A DNA stretch of 35,953 bases from Cytophagales bacterium (GTDB taxonomy: Bacteria; Bacteroidota; Bacteroidia; Cytophagales; Thermoflexibacteraceae), in assembly GCA_013298985.1 (NCBI GenBank), contig JAAFJS010000032.1:1-35953 (forward strand). The letters run 5' to 3'. The translations under genes and the position numbers were made by a program. Below, in pieces: positions 25,446 through 32,786 of this stretch; the stretch's first letter is position 1; every line of letters starts with the position of its first letter. The notes beneath the pieces are model-generated. The model was not told where the DNA came from. It worked only from the letters and a program-made list of their open reading frames with translations, and searched no databases.

Positions 25446-26978
25446 TTAAATCAGTTCTATCAAAAAATCTTCCATTTCCCTTTGCTCACTCACCAAGTTT
25501 ACACCTATCAAGTAGATTTGCTTGCCCTGACCCAAGTATGGCGCATGATAGTTTCTTTCCTTAATTTGTGCGATTGCTTTTTCTCTTGTTTGGTCTAATT
25601 TGAACTCAAACAAAAATATTTTATTTTCTATAAAAACAATGCAATCGAGCTTCCCACGCCCGCTATTTATCTCTATTTGAGTGAAATAACCCAACAAACG
25701 CAAGGCAAGAAAGCAAATGGCATGATAAAATTTTTCTCTGTTTTCTATGAAATAATCTTGAGGAATTGCCGCAAATAAGGCATTAAAAATGATTTTTACC
25801 TCGTTGAAATTGTTGGTTTTCAGGGCATTAAACAAATTGAAAACCAAAGGCTGCATACGAGTAGGCTGTAAATCGGCGTATTCTGCCAATAAAAACTGAT
25901 TAAAAGCATCAGCGACTTCTGTATTGGGAAAATCCAAACGATACATTTCAAAACCAACGTCCTCTTTGATGGTCAAATAGCCTGTTTGGAATAGCACAGA
26001 CACATAATCCAAGTTTCCCAAATCACTTGTATCAAAAGAAGTATGCCCTACGTTGATATTTTTGAGGTCATATTGGAAACCCTTTTTTAATAATTTGGTC
26101 AAAAATGTAGGTGTTCCTGTCGAAAACCAGTAGTTATCAAACTTTTTATGCTGAAAAAAAGACAAAATAGAATAGGGATTATAAACAAAATTTTGTGCGT
26201 CCCAGCTATAACCGTTATAGCGTTTTCTGATTTCTTCTAACAGTTGTTCTTTACTTTTGTTGAAAAGTGTACTCATTTGCGTGATTCTTTCAGCAAAATA
26301 AAACTCCAATTCTTCCTGAGTATAGCCCATAATTGTTGTGAAAGCAGGCACAAGCGTAATATCTGAAATATTATTGAGGTCAGAGAAAATACCTACTTTG
26401 GAAAACTTAGAAACCCCTGTGAGGAAAACAAATTTGAGGTGTGTGTCCAAAGGCTTGATAGCTGCATAAAGGTTTTTCAAAATATCTCTATTTTCGTTGG
26501 CTTTGCTTGGCTCTTCCAGATAGTCAATGATTGGCTTGTCATACTCGTCTATCAGTAGCACCACTTTGTTTTGACCAGCAGACATTTTCAAAATTAACTC
26601 CCTCAATTTCAGCCCAATTCCCATGCCTTCCAGCACAAGCCCATAGCTTTGTGCTACTTCGTCAAGCATCTTATGAATGGCATTTTCTGTACCAATTTCC
26701 TTGTGTCCTGCCGCCCCAAAATCCAATTTGATGACAGGGTACGCCTGAAAATTCCATTTATTTTCTATCCAAAGCCCCTTAAAATAATATTTGTTTCCTA
26801 AAAATAATTCTTTTAATGTATTGACTAACAACGATTTACCAAAACGACGAGGGCGAGAAAGAAAATAATATGCTCCTTCTGTTATTAATTTATGAATGAA
26901 TATGGTTTTATCTATGTAAAGTAAATTTTCTTCTCTTAACTTGCTAAATTCCTGTCTGCCAAGCGGTAAGTTTTGCAT
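25446..26978 (-). CDS. AAA-ATPase-like / PD-(D/E)XK nuclease-fold protein
   Basis: A 510-residue protein of the AAA-ATPase-like (PF09820-type) family with a C-terminal PD-(D/E)XK domain (PF08011-type). The N-terminus PLGRQEFSKLREENLLYIDKT is a hallmark. Walker A is SRPRRFGKS (G47-K48-S49), Walker B is VVLLIDEYDKP (D144, E145), and the C-terminal nuclease-like residues are D445 and E458-F-K460. The family is often present in many copies in Bacteroidota and is of unknown function; defence or selfish-element roles have been suggested but not shown. It interrupts the cco cluster between the SafE-like gene and ccoI and has its own promoter box. Confidence 0.9.
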   Translation of the reverse strand: MQNLPLGRQEFSKLREENLLYIDKTIFIHKLITEGAYYFLSRPRRFGKSLLVNTLKELFLGNKYYFKGLWIENKWNFQAYPVIKLDFGAAGHKEIGTENAIHKMLDEVAQSYGLVLEGMGIGLKLRELILKMSAGQNKVVLLIDEYDKPIIDYLEEPSKANENRDILKNLYAAIKPLDTHLKFVFLTGVSKFSKVGIFSDLNNISDITLVPAFTTIMGYTQEELEFYFAERITQMSTLFNKSKEQLLEEIRKRYNGYSWDAQNFVYNPYSILSFFQHKKFDNYWFSTGTPTFLTKLLKKGFQYDLKNINVGHTSFDTSDLGNLDYVSVLFQTGYLTIKEDVGFEMYRLDFPNTEVADAFNQFLLAEYADLQPTRMQPLVFNLFNALKTNNFNEVKIIFNALFAAIPQDYFIENREKFYHAICFLALRLLGYFTQIEINSGRGKLDCIVFIENKIFLFEFKLDQTREKAIAQIKERNYHAPYLGQGKQIYLIGVNLVSEQREMEDFLIELI

Positions 26979-27002
26979 ATTTTTATTTGGTTTATTGCGT
27001 TA

Positions 27003-27010
27003 CAAATATA
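27003..27010 (-). promoter_or_regulatory. -7 box upstream of the AAA-ATPase/nuclease-like gene
   Basis: Minus strand TATATTTG, a full TAnnTTTG match, 25 bases upstream of the ATG at 26978. It could also drive ccoI, because only 24 bases separate the two genes. Confidence 0.5.
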
Positions 27011-27051
27011 CGAAAATCAACACATTATAGAGAAATATTAAATACAGTCTT

Positions 27052-27711
27052 TCAGCCATGACACGAGGTAATTTCCTGATAAGGCTCTATGTATGGGCTT
27101 AGGTAAGGAATATTGAGGTTTAAACCTCTAATAATCAATAAAATACCTATAAAAACTACAAAAACAGGCACTGATTTACTCAAGCGGGAACGCAAGGAAA
27201 TGGGTATTGCTTTTTGCGAAATACTGAGTGCGAAAAGCATGGGCATCGTGCCTAAACCAAATAAAAATAGGTAGCTTGCCCCATAAAAAGCATCTGCGGT
27301 TGCCATTGCGACAAAAACTGCTGAATAGACCAAGCCACAAGGCAATAATCCATTCAACATTCCCAATACGAAAGTTGCTAAAAATGAATGTTGGAGTTGG
27401 AATGGTTTTAAAAATGTTTTTATTTTTTGATACAACTGATAAAACAGTGGAAATTTTTGAGGAGGCAAAAGTACAAAAATAATCATGCACACGCCTAAGC
27501 AAATAGACAAATATTGCTGAAAACCAGCAATATACAAACCTCTGCCAACTAATCCTAAAAGAAAACCTATCCATGCGTACATCAAAGAACGCCCTAAGTG
27601 ATACACCAGTGCGTTTTGCCAATGCCTTGCTTGTAGTGCCAATACAATGCCGCCGCACATTCCTACGCAGTGAAAACTTCCCAAAAGACCTGTCAAAAAA
27701 GCGATTAACAT
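27052..27711 (-). CDS. SafE/UreH-like membrane protein of the cco cluster
   Basis: A 219-residue polytopic membrane protein of the TauE/SafE-UreH_2 group that commonly sits beside ccoG in Bacteroidota and other cbb3 loci. The N-terminal motif GSFHCVGMCGG at 11-21 supplies H14, C15, M18 and C19, suited to copper binding. A second motif, MLNGLLPCGLVY at 118-129, contains C125. About six helices are predicted. The context suggests a role in metal or cytochrome maturation for the oxidase rather than sulfite export; this is inference. It starts 15 bases after the ccoG stop. Confidence 0.82.
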   Translation of the reverse strand: MLIAFLTGLLGSFHCVGMCGGIVLALQARHWQNALVYHLGRSLMYAWIGFLLGLVGRGLYIAGFQQYLSICLGVCMIIFVLLPPQKFPLFYQLYQKIKTFLKPFQLQHSFLATFVLGMLNGLLPCGLVYSAVFVAMATADAFYGASYLFLFGLGTMPMLFALSISQKAIPISLRSRLSKSVPVFVVFIGILLIIRGLNLNIPYLSPYIEPYQEITSCHG

Positions 27712-27726
27712 ATAAAAATAGTAATT

Positions 27727-29115
27727 TTATGGTGAAGCGAAAGAAGTTTCTGTTACAGTCATTAATTTTCCGTTGGTGTAGGCTTCTATCTGTAATTTCG
27801 TTTTGTATGTATGTAAGTTTTTCTTTGGAATTAAAATAAAAAAAGATGTTTTGAATACTTCTTGCCCTTGTACTGTGATGCTTGCGCTTTGATTTACGTT
27901 TACAAATCTGATAGAACCTATCTCATTTTTCAGTTTCAGGGTTAAGTCCAATTTTTGGGCAGTTTTATTCATTAACTCCAAATTATACAAATTGCTGATA
28001 GTCAGTGCGTCAGGCTGTTGGTAGAGTAAGCCCTGCGCTCTCAATACCACCATTTCGACTGCCTTCCTACTGGCGAGCAAATAAGTCAGCACACTCACCA
28101 AAAGCACCAAAACAGTAGTATAAGCGGCAATACGGGCGGTGAATTGGAGTGGTTTTTTTTGCGTAATTCCATCAATAGAATCATAGCGAATGAGCTTTTT
28201 AGGTCTGCCTATTTTCACCATTACCTCATCACAGGCATCAATGCAGGCGGTGCAATTAATACATTCTAACTGAGTTCCGTTGCGAATATCGATTCCTGTG
28301 GGGCATACCTGCACGCACAGACCACAAGCAATACAGTCGCCTTTGGGCGGGGTAACAACTGCCTCATTTTTGTTGATTTTTCCGCGCGGTTCGCCACGCA
28401 CAAAATCGTAGGCAACGACAATACTTCGGTTGTCCAAGAGTACACTTTGCAAGCGTCCGTACGGGCAGACGATAATACAAACCAATTCGCGGAAATGTGC
28501 AAAAACATAGTAAAAAACAGTAGTAAAAATCACCAAACTGACAAACAAAATTATGTTTTCAAAAGGGGAGTGCGTTGTCAGCTTTTGCAGTTCGTCGATG
28601 CCTACCAAATATGCCAAAAAAGTGTTGGCAATGAGGAAAGAAATTATCCAAAATAAGGCGTGTTTCAAGGTTTTTTTCCAAATTTTTTCATTTGTCCATT
28701 TTCCTTCGTTGAGTCTGCGCTGTGCATTGGCATCACCTTCTATCCAATACTCTATTCGCCTGAAAATCAGTTCCATAAACACAGTTTGCGGACAAGCCCA
28801 ACCACAAAAAACCCTGCCAAAAACAACCGTAAAAAGGACGATGAAAACAATAAAAATGAGCATTGCTAAGGCAAAAATAGGAAAGTCTTGTGGGAAAAAT
28901 AATTGCCCAAAAATGATGAATTTCCTTTCTAAAATATTGAAAAGTAGGAGAGGTTGTCCATCAACTTTGAGGAAAGGCGCAACAAACAAAAAAACAAGTA
29001 AACTATACCCAAAAATGCTTCGTGCCTTAAACAAGAAGCCATCTACACTTTTGGGATACATTCTTTTGGTGCCGCCCTGCCTGTCCAATATGCCTACGTT
29101 ATCTCTGAAATCCAT
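27727..29115 (-). CDS. ccoG: cbb3 oxidase accessory ferredoxin-like protein CcoG
   Basis: A 462-residue membrane protein (RdxA/FixG family) involved in cbb3 oxidase maturation, where the family is linked to copper reduction. Membrane helices are at about 35-50 and 80-100, followed by the CGWACPQTVFME motif (C104, C108), then more helices. A double 4Fe-4S ferredoxin segment follows: CIACGLCVQVC (261-271) and CINCTACIDAC (285-295). A C-terminal membrane helix (about 325-345) leads to an Ig-like periplasmic domain. It starts 23 bases after the ccoP stop. No ccoH follows, which is unusual for the family neighbourhood. Confidence 0.95.
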   Translation of the reverse strand: MDFRDNVGILDRQGGTKRMYPKSVDGFLFKARSIFGYSLLVFLFVAPFLKVDGQPLLLFNILERKFIIFGQLFFPQDFPIFALAMLIFIVFIVLFTVVFGRVFCGWACPQTVFMELIFRRIEYWIEGDANAQRRLNEGKWTNEKIWKKTLKHALFWIISFLIANTFLAYLVGIDELQKLTTHSPFENIILFVSLVIFTTVFYYVFAHFRELVCIIVCPYGRLQSVLLDNRSIVVAYDFVRGEPRGKINKNEAVVTPPKGDCIACGLCVQVCPTGIDIRNGTQLECINCTACIDACDEVMVKIGRPKKLIRYDSIDGITQKKPLQFTARIAAYTTVLVLLVSVLTYLLASRKAVEMVVLRAQGLLYQQPDALTISNLYNLELMNKTAQKLDLTLKLKNEIGSIRFVNVNQSASITVQGQEVFKTSFFILIPKKNLHTYKTKLQIEAYTNGKLMTVTETSFASP

Positions 29116-29138
29116 TTTTGCGTTATTTTTACGGTTAT

Positions 29139-29888
29139 TTACTGCATTTGCTCTCCTTGTGGTGCTTTGCCATTGGGAGGATTTGAGCCTTTGAGTGATG
29201 TAATAAAATTAGAAATATTGCTGATTTGTGTGGGCGTTATTTGTGTACCCCACGCCACCATTCCTCTTTCGGGTACGCCGTACTTGATGGTTTTGAAGAT
29301 GGAAGCAAGTGTGCCACCATGCAGCCAATAATTATCTGTAAGGTTAGGACCTACTCCGCCTTCGCCCGCTTGTCCATGGCAGGCAGCGCAATATTGGGTG
29401 TAAGTAGCTTTACCAGAAGTAATTACGGCTTGGTCTTTACTTTCTTTGACATTGTTTTCATTGATGTCATCAACGGGCGTATTTTTGAGGCGTTCTTGGC
29501 TCGCTAACTGGGCGATATACACTTCTTTATCGTATTCTTGACTTTGCAACGGTGCGGCGTTCCACTGATGATAGACCAGCAAATAGACTAACCCAAAAGC
29601 AACTGTGCCGTAGAAAAGTGCGTTGAACCACGCAGGAACGGGATTATTGAGTTCTTTGATGCCGTCATAGTCCTCATGTAGGAGTAATTCTTGTTCTCGC
29701 GAAAGCGGCTTTAAGCCTGCGACTTTGAGCCAAAACTTATTAGCGTCAGGTGCTGGTGCTTCCTTTTCGCCTGCTATGCTTTGTACCATACTCGCCAAGG
29801 AGAGGAGCATGACCAAAAGCACAAATACTACAGAAACTAAGATTCCTATGGTGAAAAGTAAGAGTAAGTCGTTTCCATCTTTTATCAT
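29139..29888 (-). CDS. ccoP: cbb3-type cytochrome c oxidase diheme-type subunit CcoP (single haem here)
   Basis: The 249-residue subunit III of the oxidase. Two N-terminal membrane helices (about 8-32 and 88-106) bracket the FixP_N signature HEDYDGIKELNNPVPAWF (71-88). The periplasmic cytochrome c domain has one haem site, C167-A-A-C-H171, and a likely axial Met in RGMVAWG (M210). CcoP of Proteobacteria has two CxxCH sites; only one is visible here and the protein is correspondingly short. The start is separated from ccoQ by 138 bases containing a repeat-flanked hairpin segment. Confidence 0.93.
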   Translation of the reverse strand: MIKDGNDLLLLFTIGILVSVVFVLLVMLLSLASMVQSIAGEKEAPAPDANKFWLKVAGLKPLSREQELLLHEDYDGIKELNNPVPAWFNALFYGTVAFGLVYLLVYHQWNAAPLQSQEYDKEVYIAQLASQERLKNTPVDDINENNVKESKDQAVITSGKATYTQYCAACHGQAGEGGVGPNLTDNYWLHGGTLASIFKTIKYGVPERGMVAWGTQITPTQISNISNFITSLKGSNPPNGKAPQGEQMQ

Positions 29889-29921
29889 AATGTGTAAAAT
29901 TTATATGTAAGTTTTTTGTGA

Positions 29922-30036
29922 TTTTTCCTTAGTTATCATTTTTTGTAACAGAGTAGTTTCCACCGTTAAAACGGTGGGTTCAACATGGCAACTCAGCCCC
30001 ACAAATTTTATTAGCTTGCTTTTTCCTTAGTTATCA
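29922..30036. mobile_element. small hairpin-bearing insertion flanked by 17-bp direct repeats
   Basis: TTTTTCCTTAGTTATCA occurs at 29922-29938 and again at 30020-30036, exactly 98 bases apart. The right copy covers the last codons and stop of ccoQ. Between them is a palindrome, CCACCGTT (29960-29967) with AACGGTGG (29970-29977). No coding sequence is present. The pattern looks like a miniature element or REP-like hairpin inserted with target duplication, or a slippage duplication; a 17-bp duplication is long for most transposases. Confidence 0.45.
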
Positions 30037-30197
30037 AAATTTTTATCTAATGGAATATTTTTGAGATACTCTATTTCTTTTTTGTCGAAAAAAAACAAGC
30101 GAACTGCAATTCCTATAAAAAACAGCAAGAAAATAAGCAATGAGAGTATCAAATAAGCATCAAAGCCTGTAACTCCCGCAAGGTGTTGTTTGAACAT
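30027..30197 (-). CDS. ccoQ: cbb3 oxidase small subunit CcoQ
   Basis: A 56-residue membrane protein in the ccoQ position, between ccoNO and ccoP. It starts MFKQHLAGVTGFDAYLIL, has one helix (LILSLLIFLLFFIGIAVRLF, about 16-35) and a charged tail DKKEIEYLKNIPLDKNFDN. Single-helix topology with an acidic/basic cytoplasmic tail is typical of CcoQ/FixQ, which stabilises the oxidase. The start is 60 bases after the ccoNO stop. Its final codons and stop lie within one copy of a 17-bp direct repeat. Confidence 0.82.
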   Translation of the reverse strand: MFKQHLAGVTGFDAYLILSLLIFLLFFIGIAVRLFFFDKKEIEYLKNIPLDKNFDN

Positions 30198-30257
30198 AGT
30201 TTTAATGAAAATTAGTTTAGTATTTAATTGTTTGATTATGAATAAATTACTGGCTTA

Positions 30258-32417
30258 TTACTCTTTCTTAACGTCTGTTCCTAACCGTTGGAGGTAGGCA
30301 ATGAGGGCGATGATTTCGCGGTCAGGCTTGACCTCAATTTTCTCTGCTTTCAAGTTGGCGGTGATGGCATCAGCTTGCTCTTTTAACTCGTTCCTGGCAT
30401 TATTGATGCGCGTATCGGAGTAAGGCACGCCCAGCGATTTCATTACTTTCATTTTTGCTTGTGTATTGGAAATGTCTAATTCGTTTTCCAATAGCCAAGC
30501 ATAATTTGGCATGATAGAGCCTGGCGACATGGAGGTCGACTCGCGCAGGTGGAAATAGTGCCAAGCGTGCGGATATTTACCGCCTTGGCGCATCAAATCG
30601 GGACCTGTACGCTTCGAACCCCACAGAAAAGGGTGGTCGTAAATGTATTCCCCTGATTTGGAGTAAGTTCCGTAGCGTTCGGTTTCCGAACGGAAAGGGC
30701 GAATCATCTGAGAGTGGCAGTTGTTACAGCCTTCTTTGATGTATAAATCTCTCCCTTCCAGTTCCAGAGGCGTGTAAGGTTGCACAGAGGCAATCGTAGG
30801 AATATTGCTTTTGATGAGCAAGGTAGGTATAATTTGCACCAATCCGCCAATAGAAACGACGATTAAGGAAGAAATCATCAATAAAATAGGGCGGTTTTCA
30901 AAAACTTTGTGCCAATACTCGCCTTTGTGGTCTATTTTTGTATAGACAGTAGCTTCTGTTTTTTCGTTTGCCAAGAACGAGCCTTTTTGGGCGGTTTTTG
31001 CCAAATTGTAGAGCATAACTAAGAAACCCGCCAAGTAAAATGTGCCTCCTACGCTTCTGGCGGCATACAAAGGGATAACTCTTGTTACTGTTTCCAAAAA
31101 ATTAGGATAGCGCAACACACCCTCAGGCGTAAATTCCTGCCACATCAAGCCCTGCATAAAGCCCGCCCAATACATAGGAATTGCATAAAATAAAATGCCC
31201 AGTGTGCCAAGCCAAAAGTGGACGGAAGCCAAAGATTTGGAGTACAAATTGGTATTATACAGTCTGGGGACTAACCAATACGCTATCGCAAAGAGCATGA
31301 ACCCATTGAAACCCAGCGCGCCCACGTGTACGTGAGCAACGACCCAATCCGTAAAGTGGGCAATCGCATTGATGCTTTTCAAAGAAAGCAGAGGTCCCTC
31401 GAAGGTTGCCATGCCATAGGCGGTCAGCGAAACGACCATAAATTTTAACGTAACATCTTCGCTAACCTTGTCCCAAGCCCCGCGCAAGGTTAGCAGTCCG
31501 TTAATCATGCCTCCCCAAGAGGGCGCAATGAGCATTACGGAGAAAACAACGCCCAAAGACTGCACCCAATCAGGCAGAGAGCTATAAAGCAAGTGATGAG
31601 GTCCCGCCCAGATATACAGAAAAATCAGCGTCCAAAAGTGCAAAATAGAGAGTTTGTAAGAATAAATAGGGCGGTTTGCCATCTTGGGCAAAAAATAATA
31701 CATCATGCCCAAAAAAGGCGTGGTCAAGAAAAAAGCCACCGCATTATGCCCATACCACCACTGCACCAGCGCATCTTGCACGCCTGCATACACAGAATAA
31801 CTTTTTAGAAAACTTACTGGAAAAGCAAATGAGTTGAAAATATGCAAAATAGCCACTGTTACAAAGGTTGCGATGTAAAACCAAGCCGCTACGTAAATAT
31901 GTTTTTCGCGTCTTTTGATGATAGTGCCAATCAAATTGATGCCAAAAACGACCCAAATCAGGGCAATCGCAATGTCGATAGGCCACTCCAGCTCTGCGTA
32001 TTCTTTGGAAGTAGTAATCCCCAAGGGCAGGGTAATTGCGGCAGACAAAATGATGAGTTGCCAGCCCCAAAAGTGAATTTTGCTTAGGTTGTCGCTATAC
32101 ATTCTGGTTCGGCAAACGCGCTGCAAAGAATAGTAAATTCCTGCAAAAATTCCGTTTCCCACAAAGGCAAAAATGATGGCGTTGGTGTGTAGCGGTCGAA
32201 TCCTGCCAAAAGTAGTGTAGGGCAAATCAAAATTTAAGACGGGGAAAACTAATTGCAAAGCGACCGTTAAGCCCACCAGCATACCTACCAAGCCAAAAAT
32301 CAAGGTAGCCAATCCAAAATTGCGAACACTGGTATTGTCATACTCAAATTGTTCGACTCGCTTTTCAATCATTTCTTTTGCTGCCATCGGCGCAGTCAAG
32401 ACAGTGGTTTGTTCCAT
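30258..32417 (-). CDS. ccoNO: fused cbb3-type cytochrome c oxidase subunits I and II (CcoNO)
   Basis: A 719-residue fusion of the catalytic haem-copper subunit and the monohaem cytochrome c subunit, as is usual in Bacteroidota. In the CcoN part (about 30-475), H77 (RPLHTNA) and H364 are low-spin haem ligands, H362 (AHVHVG) is expected at haem b3, and H224 (WWYGHNAV) with H274-H275 (AGPHHLLY) binds CuB. Y254 (YSYKLS) is the likely active-site tyrosine. In the CcoO part (about 505-719), a membrane helix is followed by C564-N-N-C-H568 and M636 (GSIMPNY). All ligands are intact, so the enzyme should reduce O2 with high affinity at the cytoplasmic membrane. Confidence 0.97.
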   Translation of the reverse strand: MEQTTVLTAPMAAKEMIEKRVEQFEYDNTSVRNFGLATLIFGLVGMLVGLTVALQLVFPVLNFDLPYTTFGRIRPLHTNAIIFAFVGNGIFAGIYYSLQRVCRTRMYSDNLSKIHFWGWQLIILSAAITLPLGITTSKEYAELEWPIDIAIALIWVVFGINLIGTIIKRREKHIYVAAWFYIATFVTVAILHIFNSFAFPVSFLKSYSVYAGVQDALVQWWYGHNAVAFFLTTPFLGMMYYFLPKMANRPIYSYKLSILHFWTLIFLYIWAGPHHLLYSSLPDWVQSLGVVFSVMLIAPSWGGMINGLLTLRGAWDKVSEDVTLKFMVVSLTAYGMATFEGPLLSLKSINAIAHFTDWVVAHVHVGALGFNGFMLFAIAYWLVPRLYNTNLYSKSLASVHFWLGTLGILFYAIPMYWAGFMQGLMWQEFTPEGVLRYPNFLETVTRVIPLYAARSVGGTFYLAGFLVMLYNLAKTAQKGSFLANEKTEATVYTKIDHKGEYWHKVFENRPILLMISSLIVVSIGGLVQIIPTLLIKSNIPTIASVQPYTPLELEGRDLYIKEGCNNCHSQMIRPFRSETERYGTYSKSGEYIYDHPFLWGSKRTGPDLMRQGGKYPHAWHYFHLRESTSMSPGSIMPNYAWLLENELDISNTQAKMKVMKSLGVPYSDTRINNARNELKEQADAITANLKAEKIEVKPDREIIALIAYLQRLGTDVKKE

Positions 32418-32507
32418 TGGGTTTAAAGTGAAAATAGTTTTGTGCGTTTTGTTTATGAGTAATTTTCATCAATCCTTGAAAAAAATTGCTGACAGTGTAT
32501 CAAAGTA

Positions 32508-32654
32508 TCATTTCTTTTTATCGTCAAATAAAATTCTGACTGACGGCGTGTAGTCATCATCAAACTGCCCCTTTCGGAGATTATAGATAAATATTCCCAA
32601 AAAGAGCAACGAAATAGACAAACTGACTGAGAGCAATACATAAATTATTTCCAT
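32508..32654 (-). CDS. ccoS: cbb3 oxidase assembly protein CcoS
   Basis: A 48-residue single-helix protein starting MEIIYVLLSVSLSISLLFLG, with the family tail GQFDDDYTPSVRILFDD. FixS/CcoS is needed for cofactor insertion into the oxidase. The reading frame extends upstream to 32720, but the ATG at 32654 gives the canonical N-terminus. It is the first gene of the cco transcript, 90 bases ahead of ccoNO, and faces the divergent crp/fnr gene. Confidence 0.92.
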   Translation of the reverse strand: MEIIYVLLSVSLSISLLFLGIFIYNLRKGQFDDDYTPSVRILFDDKKK

Positions 32655-32676
32655 GATTTTTCTTTTTTTATGAGGA

Positions 32677-32683
32677 CAAAATA
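32677..32683 (-). promoter_or_regulatory. probable -7 box of the cco operon
   Basis: Minus strand TATTTTG, one base shorter than the TAnnTTTG consensus, 22 bases upstream of the ccoS ATG. If transcription starts about 6 bases downstream, the FNR-like palindrome at 32707-32720 is centred near -41, the position used by class II FNR activation. Confidence 0.35.
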
Positions 32684-32706
32684 CGGTAGGAATGAGAAAA
32701 ATAAAT

Positions 32707-32720
32707 ATGACATATATCAA
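32707..32720. promoter_or_regulatory. FNR/FixK-like box between ccoS and the crp/fnr gene
   Basis: Plus strand ATGACATATATCAA; minus strand TTGATATATGTCAT. This is TTGAT-N4-GTCAT against the FNR consensus TTGAT-N4-ATCAA, with one perfect half-site and the TGA-N6-TCA core intact. It sits between a divergent Crp/Fnr regulator gene and the oxidase operon, the classical location for oxygen control of cbb3 genes. Confidence 0.55.
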
Positions 32721-32750
32721 GTCAAATGATGATTTTTGTCATGTATTGTT

Positions 32751-32758
32751 TATTTTTG
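32751..32758 (+). promoter_or_regulatory. -7 box of the crp/fnr gene
   Basis: TATTTTTG matches TAnnTTTG, 28 bases upstream of the ATG at 32787. It lies downstream of the alternative start at 32736, which supports 32787 as the real start. Confidence 0.5.
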
Positions 32759-32786
32759 TCTAAGCAAGTTTTTCCATATATTAAAC

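Noticed and set aside
27052-27711. Calling the SafE-like protein a sulfite exporter.
   Set aside because: The HCxGMCGG motif and its place next to ccoG point to cytochrome or copper maturation rather than sulfite transport.
32494-32510. TGACAGTGTATCA near the end of ccoS as a second FNR site.
   Set aside because: The half-sites have the wrong spacing and the site lies at a gene end, not in a promoter.
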